The notes under the pieces were generated by a model. The model made no database searches and was not told the DNA's origin. It saw nothing but the letters and a program-made list of their open reading frames with translations. Shown here piece after piece: positions 43,136 to 53,055 of a stretch of DNA of 64,000 bases. A program made the translations under genes and the position numbers. The stretch is from Paenibacillus xylanilyticus. Lineage in GTDB: Bacteria > Bacillota > Bacilli > Paenibacillales > Paenibacillaceae. Numbering within the stretch: the stretch's first letter is position 1; each line of letters starts with the position of its first letter. Where the stretch lies: contig NZ_CP044310.1 of assembly GCF_009664365.1 (NCBI RefSeq), forward strand, positions 3,917,001 to 3,981,000, written 5' to 3'.

Positions 43136-44551
43136 TTAGCGGGAAATGATGTGGATCGGGTGACCCATAACCAGTTCCGCAGCTTCCATCACGATTTCGC
43201 CCAACGTTGGGTGAGCGTGAATAGTCAGAGCCAGATCTTCCAGAGTAGCACCCATTTCGATTGCAAGACCAAGCTCAGCAATCAGGTTGGAAGCTTCCAG
43301 ACCAACGATTTGGCAACCCAGTACAAGGCCGCTTTCTTCGTCCGCTACGATTTTCACGAAGCCTTCAGCATGGTTCAAAGATACTGCACGGCCGTTACCC
43401 GCATAAGGGAATTTACCTGCTTTAACTTTGTAGCCTTTTTCTTTGGCTTCTTTTTCAGTGTAACCTACGCTTGAGCACTCTGGATCTGTAAATACAACAG
43501 CTGGCATACATTTGTAGTCAACTACAGATGGTTGTCCTGCGATTGCTTCAGCAGCCACTTTACCTTCATAAGAAGCTTTGTGGGCAAGTGCCAAACCGGA
43601 TACGATATCACCGATTGCGAAGATGTGAGGAATGCTAGTGCGGCCTTGGTGGTCAACTTTAACGAATCCACGCTCGTCAACGTCAACACCGATCAGGTCC
43701 AAACCAAGCTCACCATCCGTGTTTGGACGACGTCCAACAGTAACGAGCAGGTAGTCTGCAGTTACTTCTTTGGATTCACCATTTACGGAATATTTAACAG
43801 TTACATCTTTGTCCGTTTGCTCAGCACTTTCAGCTTTTGCACCCGTTACGATTTCGATGCCTGTTTTCTTCATGTTTTTAGCCACAAGGCTAGTCATGTC
43901 TTTATCGAATCCTGGCAGTACAGTATCCAAACCTTCGATGATCGTTACTTTAGCACCGAATTTGGAGTACATTTGACCAAGCTCAGCACCGATATAACCG
44001 CCACCGATAACGATCAGGCTTTTCGGTACTTCAGGCAGGTTCAATGCTTCTGTCGAAGACAGAATGCGTCCGCCAAATGGGAAAGGTTTCAGTTCGATTG
44101 GACGGGAACCTGTTGCAATGATTGCATTTTTGAATTTGTAACGCGGAGATTCGTGATCGTTGAATACACGCGCTTCGTTTTCGTTGATGAACATGCACTC
44201 ACCGTTGAAAACTTCAACTTTGTTGCCTTTGAGCAAACCAGCTACGCCGCCAGTCATTTTCTTAACAACGCCGTTTTTGAACTCTTGAGTTTTGCTGAAG
44301 TCCACTTTTACGTTTTCAGCAGAGATACCGAATGCTTCACCGTGAAGTGCATTTTCATATTGGTGTGCAGCAGAGATCAGGGCTTTGGATGGGATACATC
44401 CACGGTTCAAACAAACGCCACCAAGCTCGGATTTGTCAACAATCAATACGCTTTGGCCCAGTTGAGCAGCGCGGATGGCAGCTACATAGCCGCCAGGACC
44501 CGCACCAATTACTAATGTGTCGATATTGAGAGAAGCGTCGCCTACTACCAT
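43136..44551 (-). CDS. lpdA: Dihydrolipoyl dehydrogenase (E3)
   Basis: Flavoprotein reoxidising dihydrolipoyl groups of the pyruvate dehydrogenase complex, 471 residues. The FAD-binding [15 protein letters not shown] is at 17-31, the redox-active disulfide in [13 protein letters not shown], the NAD site in [12 protein letters not shown], and the C-terminal His-Glu pair in [16 protein letters not shown] ribosome binding site precedes the ATG. It follows the E2 gene after 3 bases and is the last of pdhA-pdhB-pdhC-lpdA. Confidence 0.95.
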   Translation of the reverse strand: MVVGDASLNIDTLVIGAGPGGYVAAIRAAQLGQSVLIVDKSELGGVCLNRGCIPSKALISAAHQYENALHGEAFGISAENVKVDFSKTQEFKNGVVKKMTGGVAGLLKGNKVEVFNGECMFINENEARVFNDHESPRYKFKNAIIATGSRPIELKPFPFGGRILSSTEALNLPEVPKSLIVIGGGYIGAELGQMYSKFGAKVTIIEGLDTVLPGFDKDMTSLVAKNMKKTGIEIVTGAKAESAEQTDKDVTVKYSVNGESKEVTADYLLVTVGRRPNTDGELGLDLIGVDVDERGFVKVDHQGRTSIPHIFAIGDIVSGLALAHKASYEGKVAAEAIAGQPSVVDYKCMPAVVFTDPECSSVGYTEKEAKEKGYKVKAGKFPYAGNGRAVSLNHAEGFVKIVADEESGLVLGCQIVGLEASNLIAELGLAIEMGATLEDLALTIHAHPTLGEIVMEAAELVMGHPIHIISR

Positions 44552-44554
44552 ATC

Positions 44555-45874
44555 TTACACCTCCATAACGAGCAGCTCAGGGTTAGCGAGCAGCTGTTTA
44601 ATGTAGTTCATAAAGTTTTGTGCTGTTGCGCCATCGATGATACGGTGGTCAAAGCTCAAGGAAAGAGCCATTACAGGAGCTGCAACAACTTCGCCGTCTT
44701 TGATAACCGCTTTTTCGCTGATACGTCCAGTTCCGAGGATTGCAACTTCAGGGAAGTTAATGATCGGAGTGAAGAACATACCGCCAGCAGAACCGATGTT
44801 ACTGATGGAGATTGTGCTTCCTTTCATTTCGTTAGCGCTCAATTTGCCATCACGGCCACGAGCTGCCAGATCACGAATGGAATCAGCGATCATCCAGATG
44901 GATTTGCGATCAGCATCTTTGATAACAGGAACGATCAAGCCGTTGTCTGTATCTGTTGCGATACCGATGTTGTAGTATTTTTTGTAAACAATTTCGTTAG
45001 CTTCTTCATCAATCATTGCGTTCAGAGCAGGGAATTGACGGGAAGCTGCAACCAATGCTTTAACGATGAACGGCAGATAAGTAACTTTCGTTCCTTTTTT
45101 CTCTGCGATTGGTTTCATACGAGTACGGAAAGCAACCAACTCAGTTACGTCCACTTCGTCCATGATTGTAACGTGAGGTGCAGTGTAAGCCGATTTAACC
45201 ATAGCATTGGAGATTGCTTTACGGATACCTTTGAATGGTACGCGCTCTTCTTCAAGGCGTTGGTCAGCTGCTGCCGCTGCTGGTGCTGCGGATTTTTTCT
45301 CTTCTTGAGCAGGAGCTGCAGAAGATGCTGCGGATTGGCCTCCACCATTTTTGAAGGATTCAACATCTTCTTTGGTTACTTTACCGTTGTTGCCAGTGCC
45401 GTTAACCTGAGCGATGTCTACACCTTGCTCACGAGCAAATTTGCGTACGCTTGGAGTTGCCAAAACGTCTTTGGCAGGTACTGCCGGTACGCTGTTGTTG
45501 CCGCCTTCTTGAGCTGCATCCGAGCTGGAAGCTGCCGCAGAAGAACCGCTAGTGTCAGCTCCGCCTTGAGCTGCGTCTTTCTCTTGTGCACCTTGGTCGC
45601 CAGCAGGAGCGTCGTCTTGCTCAGGCAGTTCGCCTTCTGCATCAATCACAGCAACTACTTCACCAACGTGACAGATTTGACCGTCTTTAGCGAATACTTC
45701 AGTAACTGTTCCGTTAACCGGACAAGGTACTTCTACTACCGCTTTGTCGTTTTGTACTTCCATGATGATATCGTCGTCAGTTACTTTGTCCCCGACTTTG
45801 ATGTGCATCTTGATGATTTCGCCTTCGTGAAGGCCTTCGCCTAGTTCAGGGAATTTGTATTCAAATTTAGCCAA
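44555..45874 (-). CDS. pdhC: Pyruvate dehydrogenase E2, dihydrolipoyllysine acetyltransferase
   Basis: Core acetyltransferase of the complex, 439 residues from the TTG at 45874, which has AAGGAGG 8 bases upstream. Order: one lipoyl domain (1-80) with the modified Lys in [10 protein letters not shown], an Ala/Glu/Ser-rich linker, the peripheral-subunit binding domain ([18 protein letters not shown]), a second Ala-rich linker, then the catalytic domain with [12 protein letters not shown] near the C-terminus. 176 bases separate it from pdhB. One lipoyl domain only, as in Bacillus. Confidence 0.94.
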   Translation of the reverse strand: MAKFEYKFPELGEGLHEGEIIKMHIKVGDKVTDDDIIMEVQNDKAVVEVPCPVNGTVTEVFAKDGQICHVGEVVAVIDAEGELPEQDDAPAGDQGAQEKDAAQGGADTSGSSAAASSSDAAQEGGNNSVPAVPAKDVLATPSVRKFAREQGVDIAQVNGTGNNGKVTKEDVESFKNGGGQSAASSAAPAQEEKKSAAPAAAAADQRLEEERVPFKGIRKAISNAMVKSAYTAPHVTIMDEVDVTELVAFRTRMKPIAEKKGTKVTYLPFIVKALVAASRQFPALNAMIDEEANEIVYKKYYNIGIATDTDNGLIVPVIKDADRKSIWMIADSIRDLAARGRDGKLSANEMKGSTISISNIGSAGGMFFTPIINFPEVAILGTGRISEKAVIKDGEVVAAPVMALSLSFDHRIIDGATAQNFMNYIKQLLANPELLVMEV

Positions 45875-46050
45875 CTGAAAAACCTCCTTGATTATGTGCT
45901 CAATCCTGAAAACAACCCTTAGCTCCAAGAACTAACTGTTACTGCTAATGCAAATAACTGTCAATCAAGGGGCTAATGGCTGTTTACAGTGCAGCCTGTG
46001 CTGCGATGTGAATCACCATACTGCGCCTTGCGGCATGTCAGATGATCAAA

Positions 46051-47028
46051 TTAGAAATTTACGACTTTGTTAACCGCAGCAACAATACGTGCTGGGTTAG
46101 GCAGCCATGTATCTTCAATTTGTGCGAATGGATATACAGTGTCCGGACCAGCTACACGCAGAACCGGAGCTTCCAGGTGAAGAATCGCTTTTTCATTGAT
46201 TTGGGCAATGACTTCAGCTGCAACACCTGCGCTCTTTTGAGCTTCTTGTACAACAATTGCACGATTTGTTTTCTTAATGGAAGCAACAACGGTATCGATG
46301 TCGATTGGGCTGATCGTACGAAGGTCGATAACTTCAACTTTGATTCCTTGTTTTTCAAGCTCTTCCGCTGCTTTAACGGAAGTATGAACCATCATTCCGT
46401 AAGTCACAATCGTAACGTCAGAACCTTCACGAACAACGTTTGCTTTACCCAGTTCAACCACGTAGTCTTCTTCAGGTACTTCTGCACGGAAAGCGTGGTA
46501 CAGGTTCAAGTGCTCCATGAAGAATACAGGATCGTTGTCGCGGATGGAAGCGATCATCAGACCTTTTGCATCGTAAGGGTTAGAAGGAACTACTACTTTA
46601 ATACCCGGAGTTTGCGTGAGCAAACCTTCCAGAGAATCTGTATGCAATTCTGCCGCTTTAACACCGCCACCGAATGGTGTACGGAATACGATTGGAGAAT
46701 TGTATTTTCCACCGGAGCGGAAACGCATACGAGCAGCTTGCACTACCATTTGGTCAAGTGCTTCGAAGATGAAACCTACGAATTGGATTTCAGCTACCGG
46801 ACGGAAGCCTTGAATACCCAAACCTACAGCCAAACCACCAATAGCGGACTCAGCCAGCGGAGTATCAAATACACGCTCTTCGCCAAACTCTTTTTGCAGA
46901 CCTTCCGTTACACGGAAAACGCCGCCTACATTACCTACGTCTTCACCGAAAAGCAGAACGTTAGGATCACGTTTCAACTCAACGCGAAGCGCATCACGGA
47001 TTGCTTCTTTCATGTTCAATTGTGCCAT
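46051..47028 (-). CDS. pdhB: Pyruvate dehydrogenase E1 component, beta subunit
   Basis: Forms the alpha2beta2 thiamine-diphosphate enzyme with PdhA, 325 residues. Start is ATG 47028 because AAGGAGG is 10 bases upstream. Typical segments are [32 protein letters not shown] and [11 protein letters not shown]. It follows pdhA by 105 bases. Confidence 0.94.
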   Translation of the reverse strand: MAQLNMKEAIRDALRVELKRDPNVLLFGEDVGNVGGVFRVTEGLQKEFGEERVFDTPLAESAIGGLAVGLGIQGFRPVAEIQFVGFIFEALDQMVVQAARMRFRSGGKYNSPIVFRTPFGGGVKAAELHTDSLEGLLTQTPGIKVVVPSNPYDAKGLMIASIRDNDPVFFMEHLNLYHAFRAEVPEEDYVVELGKANVVREGSDVTIVTYGMMVHTSVKAAEELEKQGIKVEVIDLRTISPIDIDTVVASIKKTNRAIVVQEAQKSAGVAAEVIAQINEKAILHLEAPVLRVAGPDTVYPFAQIEDTWLPNPARIVAAVNKVVNF

Positions 47029-47133
47029 TTGCTTCATTTCCTCCTTAAACATTGACAGTTCACATTTGAATTCATACATGTATACCGAGACACCAGAGCC
47101 GGCGCCGGATGTTTATGCTTTATCGGAAAAAAC

Positions 47134-48201
47134 TTATTGGAAATCAGCTTTTTGCTCTTCCAAGTGCTTAGGCGTTTGTTCGAACATGCTGTCGATCAAG
47201 CCTGAAATCGTCATTTTCTCGGTTTTTTCCGCTTTTTTGATCTCTTCATTTACTTTAGCTTTTGCTTCTTCTTTCACACGAGCTGTATCTTCTTCAGTCC
47301 AAAGACCTTTTTTCTCCAGATACTTAGCGAAACGTGCGATTGGATCTTTTTCGCTCCACTCAGCCTCTTCTTCTTTTGTACGATATTTGGAAGCATCGTC
47401 AGAAAGGGAGTGAGGACGGAAACGGTAAGTTACCGCTTCGATCAATGTAGCGCCTTCTCCGTTACGTCCACGTTCAGCAGCTTCCTGAACCGCTTTGATA
47501 ACAGCGAAGATGTCCATACCGTCAACTTTAACACCTTTGATACCTGCTGCTACCGCTTTGTGAGCGATGGACAGAGCTGCTGTTTGTTTAGCAAAAGGAG
47601 TTGTGATGGCATAACCATTGTTTTGTACGAAGAAGATAACTGGCAGTTTGTATACACCAGCGTAGTTCAGACCTTCATAGAAGTCACCTTCAGAAGAACC
47701 GCCATCACCTGTGTACGTAATAACAACTTGCTTTTGTTTCTTCAATTTATAACCCATAGCAATACCCATTGCGTGCAGAATTTGTGCACCAATGATGATT
47801 TGTGGCATCAATACGTTAACGCCATCAGGAATTTGTCCACCATGTTGGTGTCCACGGGAGTACAAGAATGCTTGATAAAGAGGAAGTCCGTGCCACACGA
47901 GTTGCGGAATATCGCGATAGCCTGGAGCAATAAAGTCTTCTTTCTCAAGTGCAAACTCACTACCAACCATTGTTGCTTCTTGTCCAGATACTGGAGCATA
48001 GAAACCAAGACGACCTTGACGGCCCAGGTTTACTGCACGGTCATCCCAAGTACGGGTAAATACCATGCGGTACATAATTTCTTTTAATTGATCGTCGGAA
48101 AGTTTAGGCATCATGTCTTTGTTTACAATTTCGCCGTCAGGAGACAGCACGGACAGAGCTTCTACATCCTCCGTATAAACTTCATAAGGAACCTTGCTCA
48201 T
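47134..48201 (-). CDS. pdhA: Pyruvate dehydrogenase E1 component, alpha subunit
   Basis: Thiamine-diphosphate-binding subunit that decarboxylates pyruvate, 355 residues. The ThDP motif is GDGGSSEGDFYEGLN to VQNN, and the phosphorylation-loop region is YRFRPHSLSDD. Start is ATG 48201 after GAGGTGA; the frame extends 12 codons further upstream without support. First gene of the operon, with a sigma-A promoter at 48257-48286. Confidence 0.94.
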   Translation of the reverse strand: MSKVPYEVYTEDVEALSVLSPDGEIVNKDMMPKLSDDQLKEIMYRMVFTRTWDDRAVNLGRQGRLGFYAPVSGQEATMVGSEFALEKEDFIAPGYRDIPQLVWHGLPLYQAFLYSRGHQHGGQIPDGVNVLMPQIIIGAQILHAMGIAMGYKLKKQKQVVITYTGDGGSSEGDFYEGLNYAGVYKLPVIFFVQNNGYAITTPFAKQTAALSIAHKAVAAGIKGVKVDGMDIFAVIKAVQEAAERGRNGEGATLIEAVTYRFRPHSLSDDASKYRTKEEEAEWSEKDPIARFAKYLEKKGLWTEEDTARVKEEAKAKVNEEIKKAEKTEKMTISGLIDSMFEQTPKHLEEQKADFQ

Positions 48202-48256
48202 TTTTTTCTTCACCTCAACAAAAAATTTGAATATCAAGTTCCGCTGTTATAATATT

Positions 48257-48286
48257 ATTATACACCTGTTTCACTGCATACGTCAA
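48257..48286 (-). promoter_or_regulatory. Sigma-A promoter of the pdh operon
   Basis: On the minus strand TTGACG and TATAAT are 18 bases apart. The -10 box lies inside a perfect 7-1-7 palindrome, TATAATATTATTATA, at 48248-48262, which could be an operator or simply an AT-rich coincidence. Confidence 0.7.
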
Positions 48287-48456
48287 AGATATCCGTAATT
48301 TTTTTATGTTTCCTTCCGGATTGTATGTATAACAGGGGCTTAATATTGGTATAACAGCATAATACATGATTGCGTGTTTGACCTATCCCCGCACCAGGTT
48401 AATCTTACCGTATTGCGCGGACGAATGCAAAAATAAACCGAGAAAGGTGACGTTTT

Positions 48457-49191
48457 ATGACGGATTCCCGCTATTTGAAACGTACGATTGTAAAGGAAGA
48501 AATCGATAGCCGCTATCTTGGAGAGAAGCGAACACTGCGAGTTTATCTTCCACCAGGCTATAACGAATTACTCAGCTACCCTGTCGTTTATTGTCAGGAC
48601 GGCGAAGAATTCTTCAACTTTGGTCGTATCGCTACGACTGCCAACCGTATTATTCTGGATGAGGGTGCTGAACCTTTCATTATTGTAGGTGTTCAGGTTG
48701 ATGTTTCCGTTCGTACCCAGGAATATGCTCCATTCGGTAATCGATTCAAAGCATATACCTCATGCTTTGCTGAAGAGATTATTCCCTTTATTGAAGAGAA
48801 ATATCCGGTAAGACGCTCTCCACAGGAACGCGTGCTCGCTGGTGATTCCCTTGGAGGCAGTGTATCATTGCATCTGGCCCTGCTCTATCCGGACCTGTTC
48901 ACACGGGTAATCAGCATGTCAGGAGCCTTCTATTCTGCCTCCCAGGAAATCTATGCTGCTGAAGAAGACTTGTCCTGGCTATCCATCTGGATGATCGTTG
49001 GGTTACAGGAAACTGCCTTTGAGGCGGATACCGGCACTTATGATTTTGTTCAGCTAAACAGAGACACACGTGATTTGCTGGAAAAGCGCGGTGCTCACGT
49101 CTCTTATCGGGAAAAGGATGGTCATCATCAATGGGGATTTTGGCAAAAGGAACTGCCTGAAGCCTTGTTATATTTCTTGCAAGAGAACTAG
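48457..49191 (+). CDS. Alpha/beta-hydrolase, esterase D/Fes type
   Basis: Soluble esterase, 244 residues, no signal peptide. The nucleophile is in the elbow GDSLGG (about residue 130), the oxyanion region in VYCQDGEEFF, and the catalytic His in GHHQWGFW near the C-terminus. Resembles putative esterases related to enterochelin esterase and to the acyl-ester hydrolases of the S-formylglutathione type. GAGAAAGGTGA precedes the ATG. Divergent from pdhA and ended by its own terminator; the substrate is unknown. Confidence 0.82.
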   Translation: MTDSRYLKRTIVKEEIDSRYLGEKRTLRVYLPPGYNELLSYPVVYCQDGEEFFNFGRIATTANRIILDEGAEPFIIVGVQVDVSVRTQEYAPFGNRFKAYTSCFAEEIIPFIEEKYPVRRSPQERVLAGDSLGGSVSLHLALLYPDLFTRVISMSGAFYSASQEIYAAEEDLSWLSIWMIVGLQETAFEADTGTYDFVQLNRDTRDLLEKRGAHVSYREKDGHHQWGFWQKELPEALLYFLQEN

Positions 49192-49208
49192 TGTGCTTCA
49201 TATTACAA

Positions 49209-49236
49209 GCGGCTGTATTGGCCGCTACTTTTTTCA
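49209..49236 (+). terminator. Rho-independent terminator after the esterase gene
   Basis: Stem AGCGGC / GCCGCT with a 7-base loop, followed by six T residues. Confidence 0.83.
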
Positions 49237-49267
49237 TTTAATTTGATAACGCTTACAAAAATCTGCT

Positions 49268-49292
49268 TAAAAAAAGCAGGAATCTCCTGCTG
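49268..49292 (-). terminator. Rho-independent terminator after the phosphatase gene
   Basis: Perfect 7-bp stem AGCAGGA / TCCTGCT with a run of seven T residues on the minus strand, 41 bases past the stop. Confidence 0.85.
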
Positions 49293-49332
49293 TTCTTAAC
49301 CTCATTTCGAAACAGTCCTGTACCTCTTAGGA

Positions 49333-49803
49333 TTAGGCAAGAGAATGATCTTTTTGGATTTGCTCCAAAAGGACATTGCAACCCGCTTCAACCAGCTTGT
49401 ACACTTCTTCAAAGTTACCTGTAAAGTATGGATCGGGTACTTCCCGAAGGGATTCATTCGGCAGAAGGTCCATGAATTTCATAATATCGGCCTCCGCTCC
49501 GCCAGTTATCTTACGCACATTGGCAACATTGGAATCATCCATGCAGACAATATAGTCAAATTGGTCAAAGTCAGCACTTCCGAATTGTCTAGCAGCCATG
49601 TTGGCATAGGAAATTTGGTACGAATCCAGCAGCTTGCGTGTTCCTTCATGTGGAGGCTTACCAATATGCCAATCTCCTGTTCCAGCCGAATCCACCTGAA
49701 TCTGCTGTTGAAGTCCTCTTTCCTCTATCTTGTGACGCAATACCGCCTCTGCCATAGGTGATCGACAAATGTTACCTAGACAAACAAACAAAACACGAAC
49801 CAT
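49333..49803 (-). CDS. Low-molecular-weight protein tyrosine phosphatase
   Basis: Cytosolic protein phosphatase, 156 residues. The P loop VCLGNICRSP holds the catalytic Cys8 and Arg14, and the acid loop is VPDPYFTG with Asp near residue 125. Similar to YfkJ of Bacillus subtilis. GGGGGAG precedes the ATG. It lies 2 bases after the TRIC-family gene, so the two are one transcript. Confidence 0.92.
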   Translation of the reverse strand: MVRVLFVCLGNICRSPMAEAVLRHKIEERGLQQQIQVDSAGTGDWHIGKPPHEGTRKLLDSYQISYANMAARQFGSADFDQFDYIVCMDDSNVANVRKITGGAEADIMKFMDLLPNESLREVPDPYFTGNFEEVYKLVEAGCNVLLEQIQKDHSLA

Positions 49804-49805
49804 GA

Positions 49806-50480
49806 TTACTCCCCCTTGCTTAACGTATGCTTAAGCGCTGACTGTGAAGACTGTGACGGAACTGCTTCTGCGCTTACCAAGGAACGGCGAGGAAGCTTCC
49901 ATTTATAATGTACAGAACACATGCGGAAAAATACAACTGCTGCAAAACATATCAACAGTCCCGCATTTGAGGTAAACCATCCCATACCTATAACAAATCC
50001 GGCTGTCATAGCCCACACCGCATAAATTTCGTCGCGGAGGACTAACGGCTTGCGGCCTGCAAGCAAATCACGAATAATTCCCCCGCCGATCCCCGTCAAT
50101 ACTGCAGCAACGATTACCGCGCTGATGGGATGTCCCATATTAGCAGCATACAATCCACCCTGGATGGCAAACGCCGCCAGTCCGATTGCGTCAAATAGTG
50201 CTTCTGTTCTCTTCCAGTGACCGATCCACTTCAGAGGAAGCAAGAACGCTACAGCAACTGATATTAGGGCTAACATAATTAGTCCACCCTGACTCCAGAG
50301 CGTAGTGACAGGGACTCCAATCAGTACATTACGAACAACCCCGCCACCGAAGGCGGTTACCAGCCCCAATACGAGCACGCCCAGGATGTCATATTCCTCT
50401 TCCATTGCTACGAAAGCACCAGACATTGCAAAAGCAACGGTGCCTATAATGCTGAACACTTCAAAAATGTGCAAGTCCAA
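49806..50480 (-). CDS. TRIC/UPF0126 family membrane protein
   Basis: Integral membrane protein with about seven hydrophobic segments, 224 residues. Two internally repeated halves carry the glycine motifs FGGGVVRNVLIG and IGGGIIRDLLAG, the hallmark of the trimeric intracellular cation channel family. Start is taken at TTG 50480, 10 bases after GTGAGG; a TTG three codons earlier overlaps that site. Probably a cation channel, though the bacterial function is poorly known. Co-transcribed with the phosphatase. Confidence 0.85.
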   Translation of the reverse strand: MDLHIFEVFSIIGTVAFAMSGAFVAMEEEYDILGVLVLGLVTAFGGGVVRNVLIGVPVTTLWSQGGLIMLALISVAVAFLLPLKWIGHWKRTEALFDAIGLAAFAIQGGLYAANMGHPISAVIVAAVLTGIGGGIIRDLLAGRKPLVLRDEIYAVWAMTAGFVIGMGWFTSNAGLLICFAAVVFFRMCSVHYKWKLPRRSLVSAEAVPSQSSQSALKHTLSKGE

Positions 50481-50642
50481 CCTGTTCAAACCTCACTTTT
50501 CAAGTCATCTCCATGTCGCTCTACCCATTGTATCCGCGAGGACTGAAATTGTGCAACCACATTTTGTGTTTTATACTGAGAGCATTCGTGAATACTGTGA
50601 AATGATGTTTTACGTTCTACATTAATAGAAAGGATGAATGGA

Positions 50643-51284
50643 ATGACTTCGAAACGCATTGTGATTTTTACAGGCGGGGCTCTCTCTCCTCAATTTCTCA
50701 AAGAAATTAGACAGGATGATATGGTTATCGCAGCAGATCGCGGAGCACTGTATTTAATCGAACATGGCGTAAAGCCTCATATAGCAGTTGGAGATTTCGA
50801 CTCCATTACAGAGCAGCAATGGCAAATGGTGCGTGAAAACAGCGAGCGCATGATTACAGTTGATCCTATCGCAAAAGATTGGACAGACACTGAAATGGCC
50901 TTTGAGACGGCCCTAGACCACGAACCTACCCACATCCTGATGTTTGGAGCTACGGGGACTAGACTGGACCACACCTTGGCCAATGTACATATTATGGTCC
51001 GTGCTATGCAGCATCATATCTTCTGTACCATCCAGGACGAACACAACTATATGATGCTGACTACATCAAAATTAGAGGTTGAGGACCGGGGATATGAATA
51101 CATTTCCTTACTGCCCCTCACGCCGGAAGTTACGGGTATTACATTAGATGGCTTCCTGTATCCTCTTGATCAAGCTACCATACGGATGGGACAATCTTTG
51201 GGAATAAGCAATAAACTGATTGGAGCATCAGGAACTGTATCCATAGACAGTGGATTATTACTTATCATACAGAGCAAAGATTAA
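50643..51284 (+). CDS. thiN: Thiamine pyrophosphokinase
   Basis: Converts thiamine to thiamine diphosphate, 213 residues. Family segments visible are AADRGALYL, HIAVGDFDSI, KDWTDTEMA and FGATGTRLDHTL. Start is ATG 50643 with AGAAAGGA upstream. It is not in the thi operon 3 kb away but is the only salvage enzyme of the pathway in the window. Divergent from the TRIC gene, ended by its own terminator. Confidence 0.92.
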   Translation: MTSKRIVIFTGGALSPQFLKEIRQDDMVIAADRGALYLIEHGVKPHIAVGDFDSITEQQWQMVRENSERMITVDPIAKDWTDTEMAFETALDHEPTHILMFGATGTRLDHTLANVHIMVRAMQHHIFCTIQDEHNYMMLTTSKLEVEDRGYEYISLLPLTPEVTGITLDGFLYPLDQATIRMGQSLGISNKLIGASGTVSIDSGLLLIIQSKD

Positions 51285-51351
51285 ACCTATATCCTCGATA
51301 GTTATTACGTTTTTGTAACCTATAAAATGTACGAAATTTAAGATTAAAATT

Positions 51352-51386
51352 AGAAAAGACCCTTGATAATCAAGGGTCTTTTCTAA
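51352..51386 (+). terminator. Rho-independent terminator after thiN
   Basis: Perfect 15-bp inverted repeat AGAAAAGACCCTTGA with a 3-base loop and a T-rich tail. Confidence 0.87.
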
Positions 51387-51461
51387 TTTCCTGTCCAAAC
51401 AAACAAGTCAACGATTAATTTTTTGACATTTTTAATTGTTTTTTAATAAAGAAACCCAAAC

Positions 51462-51513
51462 CTAGGCTGTACAAGGGGTTATAGCAGTGTATCCAATTTC
51501 TAGGCTGTTACAA
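51462..51513 (+). promoter_or_regulatory. Direct repeats upstream of the NlpC/P60 gene
   Basis: CTAGGCTGTACAA at 51462-51474 is repeated as CTAGGCTGTTACAA at 51500-51513, 38 bases apart. The second overlaps the -35 region of a TATACT -10 box at 51520-51525. They look like operator sites. Confidence 0.45.
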
Positions 51514-51571
51514 ACCTGTTATACTCGCTTTAGCAACTTAACGAAAACGAATTTTGGAGGTAACAAACAAC

Positions 51572-52072
51572 ATGAAAACAAACATCTTAGTCCAAAAGGC
51601 CGTAACCGTCGGGTTGTGCGCTACATTAGGTTTTGGAGCTGTATTAATGACAAATGCACCTGTTGCACAAGCAGCAACTGCATCCGTATCTACTGGACAA
51701 CAAATCGTAAACTACGGCAAGAAATTTACAGGAACACCATATAAATTTGGCGCGTCAACGTCCACTACGAAATATTTTGACTGCTCTTCTTTTATGAAAT
51801 ATATCTTTAAGAAGTATGGTGTAGATTTGCCACGTACATCTGTAAAACAATCCAAAGAGGGTAAAGCTGTATCGAAGGCTAACCTGCGTGTAGGAGACCT
51901 CGTATTCTTCTCAAGCGGTAGCCGTTCCACAGGTTCAAACATCACTCACGTAGGTGTATACGCAGGCAACGGCAAAATTCTGCACACTTACGGCGCTCCT
52001 GGTGTAACCATTTCGGATCTGGATTCCGGTACTTGGAAAAGAACATATATTAAAGCTCGCCGCGTACTGTAG
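51572..52072 (+). CDS. Secreted NlpC/P60 peptidoglycan endopeptidase
   Basis: Exported cysteine peptidase cutting peptide stems of peptidoglycan, 166 residues. Signal peptide to about residue 34 (cleavage at AQAA). The catalytic domain has Cys in YFDCSSFMKYIF, His in ITHVGVYAG and the third residue His in ILHTYG. There is no SH3 or LysM module, so it is a minimal single-domain enzyme. Start at ATG 51572, with TTGGAGGT upstream. Confidence 0.9.
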   Translation: MKTNILVQKAVTVGLCATLGFGAVLMTNAPVAQAATASVSTGQQIVNYGKKFTGTPYKFGASTSTTKYFDCSSFMKYIFKKYGVDLPRTSVKQSKEGKAVSKANLRVGDLVFFSSGSRSTGSNITHVGVYAGNGKILHTYGAPGVTISDLDSGTWKRTYIKARRVL

Positions 52073-52097
52073 TTATACTACTATAGACAGGCAGTTG

Positions 52098-52125
52098 GGA
52101 CCGGATCTTGTATCCGGTCCTTTTA
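52098..52125 (+). terminator. Rho-independent terminator after the NlpC/P60 gene
   Basis: Perfect 9-bp stem GGACCGGAT / ATCCGGTCC with a 5-base loop and TTTT, 25 bases past the stop. Confidence 0.87.
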
Positions 52126-52203
52126 TATTTACCCGGATTTCTGAGGATTACAAACAGGTGTATTTTGGTAACTTAACGTCATATGAATGCTTGGAGTCAT
52201 TCA

Positions 52204-52896
52204 TTAAGTTGTATGAAGCATGTAGCCAATGCCGCGTACGGTATGGATCAATTTAGTATCTCTCCCTTTATCCACCTTAACTCGCAGATGTTTAATGTAT
52301 ACGTCCACTACGTTGGTATCCATCGCAAAATCATACCCCCACACTTCCCTAAGAATTGCACTACGCGTACACGCCTCATTCACGTGTCTGGCCAAAAATT
52401 CCAACAGTTCATATTCTTTAGGTGTCAACATGAGATATTCCCCTGCACGGCTTACCCTGCGTGAACGCAGATTCACTTTAAGATCATGCACGACGATGAC
52501 CTCTTCATCCGTTCGGGCTGCATTCGAGAAGACACGGAGTAAATTTCGAATTCTCGCCATCACGATTTTCCACTGAAACGGTTCAACAATGACATCATTC
52601 GCGCCTTGATCAAGCCAAGCGACGATCTGTTCCGGGGTTGCCTGTGGTGTAATCACGACAATTGGTACGACGCCTTCCTTGTACTCCATTAGCCATTGCA
52701 GTTCCTCCACAATGGAATTGTCATGCTCCTCATCCACTACGCCAATAATCATGCTGCAGGTTTCCAGCCCAGCATCCTGTTCCTGATACAGTTCTTCCCA
52801 CTTAATATCAAAAACGGAGTAACTTTCGGTACACAACACTTCCTTAATCGAGTTCGTTCGGTCTTCGGCACCAATAAGTAAAATGGACGTTTTCAT
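52204..52896 (-). CDS. Orphan OmpR-family regulator with degenerate receiver
   Basis: 230-residue DNA-binding protein. The C-terminal winged helix (130-228) is well preserved: LTPKEYELLEFLARH, REVWGYDF, VVDVYIKHLRVKVD and VRGIGYML. The N-terminal receiver lacks the phosphorylation residues: the acidic pair is GA (in LLIGAED), the acceptor Asp position is Gly (MIIGVV), and the conserved Lys is Glu (in VEPF). Only the Thr (VVITP) is kept. It cannot be phosphorylated in the usual way. No kinase gene is near. It may act constitutively, by another ligand or by dimerisation. Confidence 0.88.
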   Translation of the reverse strand: MKTSILLIGAEDRTNSIKEVLCTESYSVFDIKWEELYQEQDAGLETCSMIIGVVDEEHDNSIVEELQWLMEYKEGVVPIVVITPQATPEQIVAWLDQGANDVIVEPFQWKIVMARIRNLLRVFSNAARTDEEVIVVHDLKVNLRSRRVSRAGEYLMLTPKEYELLEFLARHVNEACTRSAILREVWGYDFAMDTNVVDVYIKHLRVKVDKGRDTKLIHTVRGIGYMLHTT

Positions 52897-53008
52897 TTCG
52901 TTTTCACCCGGCCTGTCTCATACCGCTGACAAGGTGTAACATGACCAATTTGCTAATCATTTTCACCTGAAGTACAGCAACCTTTGTTTGTTTAGCATGC
53001 CGTAAAAC

Positions 53009-53040
53009 GAAAAAGTCCATTCCCCTATAGGGAACAGACT
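53009..53040 (-). terminator. Rho-independent terminator of the thi operon
   Basis: Stem AGTC...TTCCC / GGGAA...GACT with a 5-base loop and TTTTT on the minus strand, 16 bases past the thiF stop. Confidence 0.75.
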
Positions 53041-53055
53041 CGAGAAATTAATCAT

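Noticed and set aside
43532..44515. Long plus-strand frames opposite lpdA, pdhC, pdhB and pdhA
   Set aside because: They are antisense shadows of highly conserved pdh genes and show no protein family character (Cys/Phe-rich translations).
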